A program made the position numbers and the translations under genes. Below are positions 25,590 to 33,109 of a stretch of 49,693 bases of DNA, in pieces (positions within the stretch are counted from its first letter, which is position 1; the number at the start of each line of letters is the position of its first letter). Where the stretch lies: NCBI RefSeq assembly GCF_900100435.1, contig NZ_FNEX01000025.1:40535-90227 (forward strand). The letters run 5' to 3'. This DNA comes from Pedobacter sp. ok626 (GTDB lineage: Bacteria; Bacteroidota; Bacteroidia; Sphingobacteriales; Sphingobacteriaceae). A model generated the notes under the pieces. That model saw only the letters and a program-made list of their open reading frames with translations. It ran no database searches and was not told where the DNA came from.

Positions 25590-26939
25590 ATGCAATCCTT
25601 CGAACTAGATAAAACAGATGTATCCAGGATTAAGCTAGCCTTAGGCGGTGATGATGAACAACTAAAAGTTATTCTGGGGGAGTATCACGCCTCGGAAATT
25701 GCTATTTTATTTGAGAATTTAACCAAGGAAGAGCAGCAAAGAATCATCAATTTGCTGGATGTAGAAATTGCTTCCGAGGTTATCTCGGAAATGCACGAAG
25801 AGTCTCATCCTGAGGAGCTTTTACTACAACTTCATCCCGATAAACGTACAGAAATTGTTGAAGAGTTGGATTACGATGATGCGACAGATATCATCTCCCA
25901 ACTGGAAGAACATGAGCAGAAAGAGATTCTTGCTGATCTAAGCGAAGATGATGCCTCGAGTATCAGGAACTTGCTAAGTTATCACGAAGAAACTGCGGGT
26001 GGTTTGATGAATACGGAGTTTATCCGTATCAATCTTAACCTGACAAAAAAGGATGCCATTGATGAAATCATTAGGCAAAGTGAAGAAATTGAAGAGTTCT
26101 ACACCATTTTTGTCGTAGATAATGACAATATTTTTCAAGGGATCGTTTCTTTAAAAGACATCATCAAGGCCAAAGGAAATGCCAAAATCACTGAACTGGT
26201 AAAGGCAGAAGTGGCCTGGGTTTACCCTGATACGGATCAGGAAGAGGTAGCCAGATTGATTTCCCAATACAATATCACTAGTATTCCGGTATTAGATAAG
26301 GACCATAAACTTTTAGGACGGGTTACGTTTGATGACGTTATTGACGTACTGGAAGATGAAAACACAGAAGATTTCCTGAAAATATCCGGGGTATCTGAAG
26401 ATGAGGAGCTGAGCGGTAACTGGATAGAGGCTGTAAAATCGCGCTTGCCTTGGCTTATTTTAAACTTGGGTACTGCATTTTTGGCCTCCTCAGTCGTGCG
26501 CCACTTTGATGACACCATCAAACAGATCGTGGTCTTACCAGCTTACATGACCATTATTGCGGGCATGGGTGGTAATGCGGCTACGCAAGCACTAGCAGTA
26601 ACGGTAAGAAGGATTTCACTATACGACCTAACTGATAGCCAGGCATACAGAACCGTACTAAAAGAATTCACTGTTGGGTCAATTAATGGAGCATGTACTG
26701 GAGCGATCGTGTTTTTATTTGCACTATACTTTGATTCCAATCCGATGCTGGGCTTGGTTATATTTTTAGCAATGACCGGCAACTTACTAATTGCAGGTAT
26801 CACCGGGGCTGGTATTCCATTAGCCCTAAAAAGAGTTGGAATCGATCCAGCCATTGCATCTTCAATAATTATTACAACTTTTACAGACGTTTTCGGATTT
26901 TTACTCTTGCTAGGACTAGCAAGCAAACTTTTACTTTAA
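25590..26939 (+). CDS. mgtE: Magnesium transporter MgtE
   Basis: The 449-residue protein has the three MgtE parts in order. First is an acidic N-terminal superhelical domain (residues ~1-130, rich in EELDYDDATDIISQLEEHE-type repeats). Then comes a pair of CBS domains (~135-255, with FYTIFVVDNDN and ITSIPVLDKDHKLLGRVTFD). Last is a C-terminal membrane domain of five helices from about residue 285 (MTIIAGMGGNAATQALAVTV, then PLALKRVGIDPA). The CBS and N domains gate the pore by sensing cytoplasmic Mg2+ in characterised members. It lies between corA and bioB, with gaps of 27 and 12 bases. Confidence 0.96.
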   Translation: MQSFELDKTDVSRIKLALGGDDEQLKVILGEYHASEIAILFENLTKEEQQRIINLLDVEIASEVISEMHEESHPEELLLQLHPDKRTEIVEELDYDDATDIISQLEEHEQKEILADLSEDDASSIRNLLSYHEETAGGLMNTEFIRINLNLTKKDAIDEIIRQSEEIEEFYTIFVVDNDNIFQGIVSLKDIIKAKGNAKITELVKAEVAWVYPDTDQEEVARLISQYNITSIPVLDKDHKLLGRVTFDDVIDVLEDENTEDFLKISGVSEDEELSGNWIEAVKSRLPWLILNLGTAFLASSVVRHFDDTIKQIVVLPAYMTIIAGMGGNAATQALAVTVRRISLYDLTDSQAYRTVLKEFTVGSINGACTGAIVFLFALYFDSNPMLGLVIFLAMTGNLLIAGITGAGIPLALKRVGIDPAIASSIIITTFTDVFGFLLLLGLASKLLL

Positions 26940-26951
26940 TCAACCTATTAT

Positions 26952-27962
26952 ATGCAACCAACAAAACACAACTGGACTAAAGAAGAAATTTCGGCTATTT
27001 ACCATAAGCCTTTTCTAGACTTGGTTTATGAAGCTGCAACTATTCATCGTGAAAATAAAGATTACAATGAGGTTCAGGTGAGCTCCCTGATTTCTATTAA
27101 GACTGGTGGTTGTGCTGAAGATTGCTCTTACTGCCCACAAGCAGCTCGTTACCATACAGACTTAGAAGTTCAACCCTTAATGCAGGTAAGCCAGGTGGTT
27201 AGCGCTGCTGTGAAAGCAAAAGAGGGTGGAGCCTCGCGTCTTTGCATGGGTGCTGCATGGAGAGAAGTACGTGACAACCGTGATTTTGACCGTGTAATTG
27301 ATATGGTTAAAGCCGTAAATGAGATGGACATGGAAGTTTGCTGTACTTTAGGTATGCTTACAGAAAGTCAAGCCCAAAAGCTTGCTGATGCCGGACTTTA
27401 TGCCTACAACCACAACATTGATACCTCAGAGGATGATTATAAACGCATCATCTCCACAAGGACTTATGATGACCGCTTAAACACTATTAAAAACGTACGT
27501 AAAGCAAAATTAACCGTTTGTAGTGGTGGAATCATTGGTCTGGGCGAAACACCTGAAGATAGGGTTTCTATGCTGCAGACTTTAGCCAACATGGAAGTTC
27601 ACCCAGAGTCTGTTCCGGTAAACGCATTAGTTCCTGTAAAAGGCACACCACTAGAAGATCAGCCACGTGTTCCAATCTGGGATATGGTTAGAATGATTGC
27701 CACAGCACGTATTGTAATGCCAAATTCGGTTGTGCGTTTATCAGCTGGAAGAAATGAGATGAGCACCTTAGAACAAGCATTTTGCTTTATGGCAGGCGCT
27801 AGCTCCATATTCGCAGGTGATAAATTGTTAACGACGCCAAATCCTGCTTTTGTAGATGATATGGCGATGTTTGAATTGCTTGGATTAAAAACTAGAGATG
27901 CGTTTAAAAATGGCAGACCAAAAAATACTATTAACAAAAACAATGAGGTAACAGCTATTTAA
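26952..27962 (+). CDS. bioB: Biotin synthase
   Basis: BioB is a radical-SAM enzyme that inserts sulfur into dethiobiotin. The 336-residue protein has the SAM cluster cysteines Cys54, Cys58 and Cys61 in GGCAEDCSYCPQAARY. YNHNIDTSEDDYK and SGGIIGLGETPEDR follow, and the arginine of RLSAGRNEM is the expected ligand of the second cluster. No other biotin genes are in the window. It is the last gene of the WbqC-corA-mgtE run. Its final codons lie in a perfect palindrome shared with convergent ohr, so both proteins end in VTAI. Confidence 0.97.
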   Translation: MQPTKHNWTKEEISAIYHKPFLDLVYEAATIHRENKDYNEVQVSSLISIKTGGCAEDCSYCPQAARYHTDLEVQPLMQVSQVVSAAVKAKEGGASRLCMGAAWREVRDNRDFDRVIDMVKAVNEMDMEVCCTLGMLTESQAQKLADAGLYAYNHNIDTSEDDYKRIISTRTYDDRLNTIKNVRKAKLTVCSGGIIGLGETPEDRVSMLQTLANMEVHPESVPVNALVPVKGTPLEDQPRVPIWDMVRMIATARIVMPNSVVRLSAGRNEMSTLEQAFCFMAGASSIFAGDKLLTTPNPAFVDDMAMFELLGLKTRDAFKNGRPKNTINKNNEVTAI

Positions 27963-27973
27963 ATAGCTGTTAC
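27948..27973. repeat. 26-bp perfect palindrome over the bioB and ohr stop codons
   Basis: GTAACAGCTATTT (27948-27960) is followed at once by its exact reverse complement (27961-27973), with the dyad centre inside the four-base overlap of the two genes. In RNA either strand could fold into a stem of about ten pairs with a tight loop, so it may end transcription in both directions; it lacks a good T-tract. Confidence 0.75.
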
Positions 27974-28369
27974 TCTCGTTTCAATATTACCTTTAGTAGC
28001 CCTAGAATAAGGACAGGCATGATTCGCTTTATCAGCTAATTTTTGCGCTTCATCTGCAGGGATACCCGGAATATGAACATCAAGGTCAGCTGATAAAAAG
28101 AAGGAATTTCCTTCTTTATTAAAGGAAACATGCACTTCTACAGTAGCTTCCGAAACATCGATACCTTCACGTTCAGCAACTGCTCCTAAGGCACCTAAAT
28201 AACATGGACCCCAAGCCGCTGCAAATAATTGTTCCGGGTTGGTCGCACCACCTTGTCCGCCCATTTCTCTAGGCTTTCTTACCTCAAATTCTATCGTACC
28301 ATCGCTTGATTTGATATGACCATTCCTGCCACCTTTAGCCGTAACCGAGGCTGTATATAACTTTTCCAT
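27959..28369 (-). CDS. Organic hydroperoxide resistance protein (Ohr/OsmC family)
   Basis: Ohr reduces organic and lipid hydroperoxides, using lipoylated proteins as electron donors in studied species. The 136-residue protein carries the two redox cysteines, Cys56 (AAWGPCYLGAL) and Cys119 (NHACPYSRATKGN), the latter in the Ohr-type rather than OsmC-type context. GGATNPEQLFAAAW and the C-terminal NIETRV are family-typical. It overlaps convergent bioB by four bases. No OhrR/MarR regulator lies next to it. Confidence 0.93.
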   Translation of the reverse strand: MEKLYTASVTAKGGRNGHIKSSDGTIEFEVRKPREMGGQGGATNPEQLFAAAWGPCYLGALGAVAEREGIDVSEATVEVHVSFNKEGNSFFLSADLDVHIPGIPADEAQKLADKANHACPYSRATKGNIETRVTAI

Positions 28370-28426
28370 AATTTTTTATTGTTCTTGTAACTCCTGATAC
28401 AACAGCTAAAAAACACTTAAAGTTTT

Positions 28427-30586
28427 TTATATTTCGATTTTTTCTGATAGCTTGAAGATGTCATAAGCTACTTTTTGAATCAAATCAATCTGTTCAGCAA
28501 CCATAACTTCATCATTTTGATTTTCGGCAGGATCACTGATATTTCGTCTGATTAAAGGGACATTACTAGTTATTCCGTTGTTAGCCTGTAAGTTCTCTAT
28601 AGCCATATTCAATAGGTAATTGGTATTTTGAACTACAGGTTTAAGCGTTTCAAAATCCTCAACCACAAAAGCATGCTCTTTCTTATATAATGAAAGGGTA
28701 GCCACATAAGAGGAGAGGTGGTGATTTAAAGCCGTAAACTGATGCAGCTCAGGCATCAATACTTGCTTACTCTTAGGTTCCGAGAACATACGTTGGAAAA
28801 GTGAAGCCAAATTGGCCGTTGTTACATATACCTCTTTACGGGCAACCTTGTACGTAGTAAGATCTTGAATATCATTTGTATATAACAATACGACTTGTTC
28901 AAAATAGTTCATATTGGCCCTTAAGGTATCCAACATAGCTTCTTTTAGCTTATCGCGCTCCCAATAAGGAAACAACGAATAACTAGCCAACAACGCGATA
29001 CCTGAACCGATCAGCGTATCATAGATTCGCTCACGCGCTACCGATAAGCTTCCCATACCCAGGAAATCAAATAAAACCAGGATATAAGGAGTCATAAACA
29101 ATACGCTTACCACATAATTCTTGCGCTGGAAGCTGTAGGCTCCAATCATACAGAAGAGCAGAATAATAAACAAGGTGTTTTTATCGTGAATATAAACCAG
29201 TATACCCATCCCAATAAATGCACCGATTACTGTTCCAATGATCCGCTCGTAATTACGCTTCTTGGTTAAACTAAATCCCGGTTTAGAAATCACCAATATG
29301 GTAAGCAATATCCAATAACTATGAGAGAAACCCAATGATTTAGCGACAATAAAGCCAATCAGCATTACAATAGCCACCCGAAGCGAATGCCTAAAAGTAG
29401 ATGAACTGAAGGTCATATTATCATACAACAACTCAGGATCGACGCTCTGCCTGGTCACAAACTTTTCTACCTGAATTTCTCTCGGTTTTAAGTTTTTCTT
29501 TTCTTTCTTATTGAAATAGCTGTTAATGGTCTTAACTCTGGAAAGGATATTTTCAATGTTGACTTCTATATTTTTTAGCGCTATAATACCCAAAGTATTG
29601 TATTTACCCTCTGTATTATTGCTTTCGAGTTGAGTAATTTCAGTTCTTAGGGTTTCCACATCCTCAATAAGAGATGTTGGAAGGCTCGGAACACCTCCAG
29701 TTTTCAAAGAAAAAGCAATATCGTCCAATTCATCAGCAATCTTGATAATAACTGATTCATAGTGCCTTAGAATGCCTGTAGAATCAAACTGCTCATGCAA
29801 TTGTTTGTAATTGTAATAGGTTGACATGACTTGTTCAAACAAATCGACCATATCTACAAAAACCAATAATAAAAACCGTCCTTCAGGCGTGGATTCCCTT
29901 ACAATTTCTCTGGTTTTGAATAGTATCTCACGCACAGCGTCTTGTTTCTCATGGACAAGTACTTGAAGTTGCAATAGCTCCGCATAATTATCATCATAAT
30001 CAGTGTTTTGATGATAAAACTTAGCCTTTGCCCTTAAAAACAAGCTTACTTCATGAATAGAGTCACTTAAAGTTTGCTGTACAATACGATAGGGGCGGAT
30101 CCGGTAGAAAAAATAACTGAGTAGGGTATACCAGATGCTACCTCCAAAGATAAGGGCGGATGAAAATAACACTTCTTGCCAAGGGCGGATGTCGTCAATA
30201 CTCAAGACCATAATTAACAAAACAGCGGTACCGATAGATGCAGCCCTTAATCCATATAAAAAGAACATGGAGAAAATAAAACTGAAAAGCACTAGAAGTA
30301 CTCCAGTAAAATAGACATTGCTGTTGGTTAAACCTACAATGATAAAAGTCAAAGTAATGAGTCCCGTTGTAACGAGCATGGCATTTCTGCGATGTAAAAT
30401 TGGCCCTGGCGTATCTACAACACTTGCGCATAATGCACCAAGTGAAAGTGTCATACCGTACTCAATATGACCATATTGCGCCATAATAAGCGACGGACAA
30501 AGCACGCCAAGAGTAATACGCAATCCATCAGCAAAATAAGTACTTAACAAAAAATCATGAATACTTCTGATAGGGCGATTTAACAT
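28427..30586 (-). CDS. FUSC/YccS family membrane protein
   Basis: The 719-residue protein has two membrane blocks of about six helices each (roughly residues 20-165 and 400-535), each followed by a soluble helical region. This is the architecture of the YccS/YhfK and aromatic-acid exporter (FUSC) families. Recognisable stretches are GALCASVVDTPGPILHRRNA near the N-terminus and FSLTKKRNYERIIGTVIGAF in the second block. Transport of organic anions or envelope stress roles have been proposed for relatives; the substrate here is unknown. A -7 element lies directly before the ATG. It appears to be a single-gene unit. Confidence 0.88.
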   Translation of the reverse strand: MLNRPIRSIHDFLLSTYFADGLRITLGVLCPSLIMAQYGHIEYGMTLSLGALCASVVDTPGPILHRRNAMLVTTGLITLTFIIVGLTNSNVYFTGVLLVLFSFIFSMFFLYGLRAASIGTAVLLIMVLSIDDIRPWQEVLFSSALIFGGSIWYTLLSYFFYRIRPYRIVQQTLSDSIHEVSLFLRAKAKFYHQNTDYDDNYAELLQLQVLVHEKQDAVREILFKTREIVRESTPEGRFLLLVFVDMVDLFEQVMSTYYNYKQLHEQFDSTGILRHYESVIIKIADELDDIAFSLKTGGVPSLPTSLIEDVETLRTEITQLESNNTEGKYNTLGIIALKNIEVNIENILSRVKTINSYFNKKEKKNLKPREIQVEKFVTRQSVDPELLYDNMTFSSSTFRHSLRVAIVMLIGFIVAKSLGFSHSYWILLTILVISKPGFSLTKKRNYERIIGTVIGAFIGMGILVYIHDKNTLFIILLFCMIGAYSFQRKNYVVSVLFMTPYILVLFDFLGMGSLSVARERIYDTLIGSGIALLASYSLFPYWERDKLKEAMLDTLRANMNYFEQVVLLYTNDIQDLTTYKVARKEVYVTTANLASLFQRMFSEPKSKQVLMPELHQFTALNHHLSSYVATLSLYKKEHAFVVEDFETLKPVVQNTNYLLNMAIENLQANNGITSNVPLIRRNISDPAENQNDEVMVAEQIDLIQKVAYDIFKLSEKIEI

Positions 30587-30590
30587 ACTG

Positions 30591-30598
30591 CAAATTTA
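30591..30598 (-). promoter_or_regulatory. -7 promoter element of the FUSC-family gene
   Basis: Minus-strand TAAATTTG matches TAnnTTTG and ends only four bases before the ATG at 30586, so transcription would begin at or next to the start codon. Confidence 0.45.
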
Positions 30599-30759
30599 TA
30601 ATTAATGCATATCAATTACTTGACCATTATAGATAGTAATATCAACATTTTTTGAGGTACAATAGCAATAAAGAGGCATTATAATTTATTACTTAACATA
30701 ATATTAATTATATAACTAACATGGTGTATGAAAAAATGGCTGTGAAATGATGGCAAACT

Positions 30760-31908
30760 TTAAAACTCTTCGAGTTTGCCTTTAAGCTCCTGAACCTTAT
30801 CTAATCTATTTTTACGTGTATAGATCTCGATCAACAATTGTACAGTCGCTTTATCGTTTTGGTTGACTTCATGAGCTTGCAGTAATGCGATTTCAGCTCT
30901 ATTTATAAAAGACTTGAATTTCTGTGCGTTTTCAGATTTTCCAGATTTAAGGGATTCGTTTGCAGAATTTACATAAACCAATCCCAGTTGATACAGCGCG
31001 TCAAAATAATTCTCATCGATATTCAGCGCTCGGTTGTACGCTAATTCTGCTGTACTATTATTTGCTTTATGTTGTTGCAGGTATCCGTATAAAAAATAAA
31101 GCAATTTATTGTTCGATTCAACTTTTAGCGTAGATTCAATTACGCGCATGGCTTCTGTGTATTTTTCATTGTCAAGCAAAAGATTAATGTAATCATTTGT
31201 CAGAAAAATACTGTACGGATTAAGTTTTATACCATCCTCAAGTGTACGTATAGCTAATTCGTGTTCAAACCTTGAAGTGTAAATATTCGCCATACTTTGA
31301 AAAACCAATGGATTTATAATTCCGTTTTCTTTTGCGCGTTTAAAATACACCAAAGCTTTATCAAAGTATTGAATGTTTAGGGCTGACAATGCTGTATTTA
31401 TTGCCAATGTTGTATCTTTTGGGACAAAATCGCTCACTTCCCTAAGCAATTCGTAAGCCGCCGCATAGTCGCCATTTGCAAAAGCAACACTTCCTTTTTT
31501 TTGCTTTCTGATGTTTATATTGTAAGCAGCGGCCGAAATTAAGCGGTAATTTGCTTGAAACTTATCTAACCTACGGGCAGAATCTATAGCTTGTACAGCA
31601 AAATTGTAATACCTATCCGCATTACCTTCATCACTGTCAATAATTGAAACGTAAGCACTTAAATACGCTTTTAACGCCCATGTTTCCGGCCATTTTTTAG
31701 TCTTCTTATCATTCTGAGCCGCATCAGCAGCCTTCACCCCCTCTCCTAGTATACTCAACTGCTTTTTAGTGTCCTGCTTCGTATTAATGGCAACTTGTAG
31801 TTTACCAACACTGTTACGTGCAATTTGAAGTTGGCTTTTTTGGGCAAAAGCAACATTACAGCTCATAGAAACCAGAAATACGCTGAAAACAAAAGATATC
31901 TTACTCAT
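30760..31908 (-). CDS. Secreted TPR-repeat protein (paralogue 1)
   Basis: The 382-residue protein has a signal peptide ending AFAQ and then tetratricopeptide-type helical repeats, for example FDKALVYFKRAKENGIINPL, HELAIRTLEDGIKLNPYS and AELAYNRALNIDENYFDALY. No enzymatic domain is seen. It resembles the next upstream protein in signal, the QKS start of the mature chain and the early pattern of helices, so the two look like tandem duplicates. An ATG three codons upstream (31917) is possible; 31908 is preferred because it leaves a short leader after the -7 element. The role is probably envelope protein-protein contact, on general TPR grounds only. Confidence 0.82.
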   Translation of the reverse strand: MSKISFVFSVFLVSMSCNVAFAQKSQLQIARNSVGKLQVAINTKQDTKKQLSILGEGVKAADAAQNDKKTKKWPETWALKAYLSAYVSIIDSDEGNADRYYNFAVQAIDSARRLDKFQANYRLISAAAYNINIRKQKKGSVAFANGDYAAAYELLREVSDFVPKDTTLAINTALSALNIQYFDKALVYFKRAKENGIINPLVFQSMANIYTSRFEHELAIRTLEDGIKLNPYSIFLTNDYINLLLDNEKYTEAMRVIESTLKVESNNKLLYFLYGYLQQHKANNSTAELAYNRALNIDENYFDALYQLGLVYVNSANESLKSGKSENAQKFKSFINRAEIALLQAHEVNQNDKATVQLLIEIYTRKNRLDKVQELKGKLEEF

Positions 31909-31927
31909 ACAAAACATGTTCTTGGTA

Positions 31928-31935
31928 CAAACTTA
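31928..31935 (-). promoter_or_regulatory. -7 promoter element of the first TPR gene
   Basis: Minus-strand TAAGTTTG matches TAnnTTTG and lies just after the terminator of the upstream gene, 19 bases before the chosen ATG. The two TPR genes therefore seem to be separate transcripts. Confidence 0.5.
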
Positions 31936-31941
31936 TAAAAA

Positions 31942-31972
31942 AAAAAGAGGGATAAAAATTACCCCTCTTTTT
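31942..31972 (-). terminator. Terminator after the second TPR gene
   Basis: Arms of 10 bp (31942-31951 and 31963-31972, containing GAGGG and CCCTC) flank a 10-base AT loop. On the minus strand they are followed by an uninterrupted T run of about nine bases. Confidence 0.88.
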
Positions 31973-31993
31973 AATTAATTATTGCTGCTAAAA

Positions 31994-33070
31994 TTATTTC
32001 TTCAGCGCTTCTAATCTTTTGTTCATTAATTCGTAATTCACTTTGTCATCTTTAAACAAATAAATGATTTTCAGATTCTCAAGTGCGTTAAGATTTTTAG
32101 GATCTATTTCTAAAGCAGCTTTGTAATAAGGAACTGATAAATCAATGAACTTAGTCATCTTAGCACCTAATTCATTAAACTCTTTAGTTTTCTTCACGTC
32201 CAAAGCATTTCTTTGTGTCTGGATAGCTAAAGCCTGTTTGTAATAAGTATCGCCCATTAAATACTGATAAATTGCATTTTTAGGATCCTTAGCAATCAGC
32301 TTTGTAAGCATTTCCTGAGATTTTGCGATGTCACCTTTTTTGATGTAAAGATCAGTCTCTAAACCAATGAAATATGAATCATCAGGGTATTTTGCTCCTG
32401 CATCTTTAAGTAAGGCTAATCCAGCAACGGTATCTTTAACTTTATCAAAAGTGATATTGATAAGCTCAGAGTACAATACTTTCGAATCAGGATAACCCAA
32501 TTCAATCGCTTTTTTGAAATTTCTAATTACTTCCGGATAGTTCTGTATTTCTTTAGCAGTTACACCTGCATTTACATACATACTTGTATCCTTTGGATTT
32601 TTAGTAGTGATTTCGTTGAAAGCTTCTAATGCTGTTGCAAAGTCTTTCTTTTTGTATGCAATGATCGCTCTATTTCTAACAGCGTTCTCTACATTCACTC
32701 TTGCTTGCTCAATGTTCTCTTTTTCAGAACCTTTTTTGTCCAATTCTTTAGCTTTAGCAATTGATTCTTCAGCTATAACCTGCTTTGCTTTAGCATTTTT
32801 TAAGTCAACAGTGTCAACTAAAGCGATTCTTGAAGCAAATAAAGCTCTATAACCCCAGCCTTCAGCTATTTCTTTAGACTTCTCATTGGTTACAGCCAGA
32901 TCAGCATGAGCCAATCCACCGTTTAACACTTTTAAATTATCATTTAAAGTTTTGCCTCCAGTGATACCTAAAAGATTCCATGCTTTTTTAGCCTCACTAA
33001 TTTCACTTTTTTGAGCGTTTGCAAATGAGGCAACACCTACAAACAAAATACTTAAAAGTACCTTTTTCAT
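31994..33070 (-). CDS. Secreted TPR-repeat protein (paralogue 2)
   Basis: The 358-residue protein has a clean signal peptide (MKKVLLSILFVGVASFANAQ) and helical TPR-like repeats such as FATALEAFNEITTKNPKDTS, VIRNFKKAIELGYPD and YYKAALEIDPKNLNALENL. The mature chain is lysine-rich. Together with the downstream paralogue it forms a tandem pair just after gyrA. The gap from the gyrA stop codon is in the wrong direction for co-transcription concerns: gyrA lies upstream with a 39-base gap before nothing but this gene's start, so read-through from gyrA is possible. No catalytic residues are visible and function is unknown. Confidence 0.85.
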   Translation of the reverse strand: MKKVLLSILFVGVASFANAQKSEISEAKKAWNLLGITGGKTLNDNLKVLNGGLAHADLAVTNEKSKEIAEGWGYRALFASRIALVDTVDLKNAKAKQVIAEESIAKAKELDKKGSEKENIEQARVNVENAVRNRAIIAYKKKDFATALEAFNEITTKNPKDTSMYVNAGVTAKEIQNYPEVIRNFKKAIELGYPDSKVLYSELINITFDKVKDTVAGLALLKDAGAKYPDDSYFIGLETDLYIKKGDIAKSQEMLTKLIAKDPKNAIYQYLMGDTYYKQALAIQTQRNALDVKKTKEFNELGAKMTKFIDLSVPYYKAALEIDPKNLNALENLKIIYLFKDDKVNYELMNKRLEALKK

Positions 33071-33109
33071 TTTCTACTATTTATGTTCGACAATTATTGA
33101 TATCTATTG

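Noticed and set aside
26237..26926. Two minus-strand frames of 94 and 127 codons inside mgtE
   Set aside because: They are antisense to conserved CBS and membrane segments, with no independent support.
28408..28428. AAAAAAC-N7-GTTTTTT hairpin at the end of the FUSC-family gene
   Set aside because: Almost all A-T pairs and overlapping the stop codon; too weak to call a terminator.
30587..30759. Small gene or RNA between the FUSC and TPR genes
   Set aside because: The stretch is AT-rich with no frame, hairpin with T-tract, or paired segments beyond the -7 element already listed.
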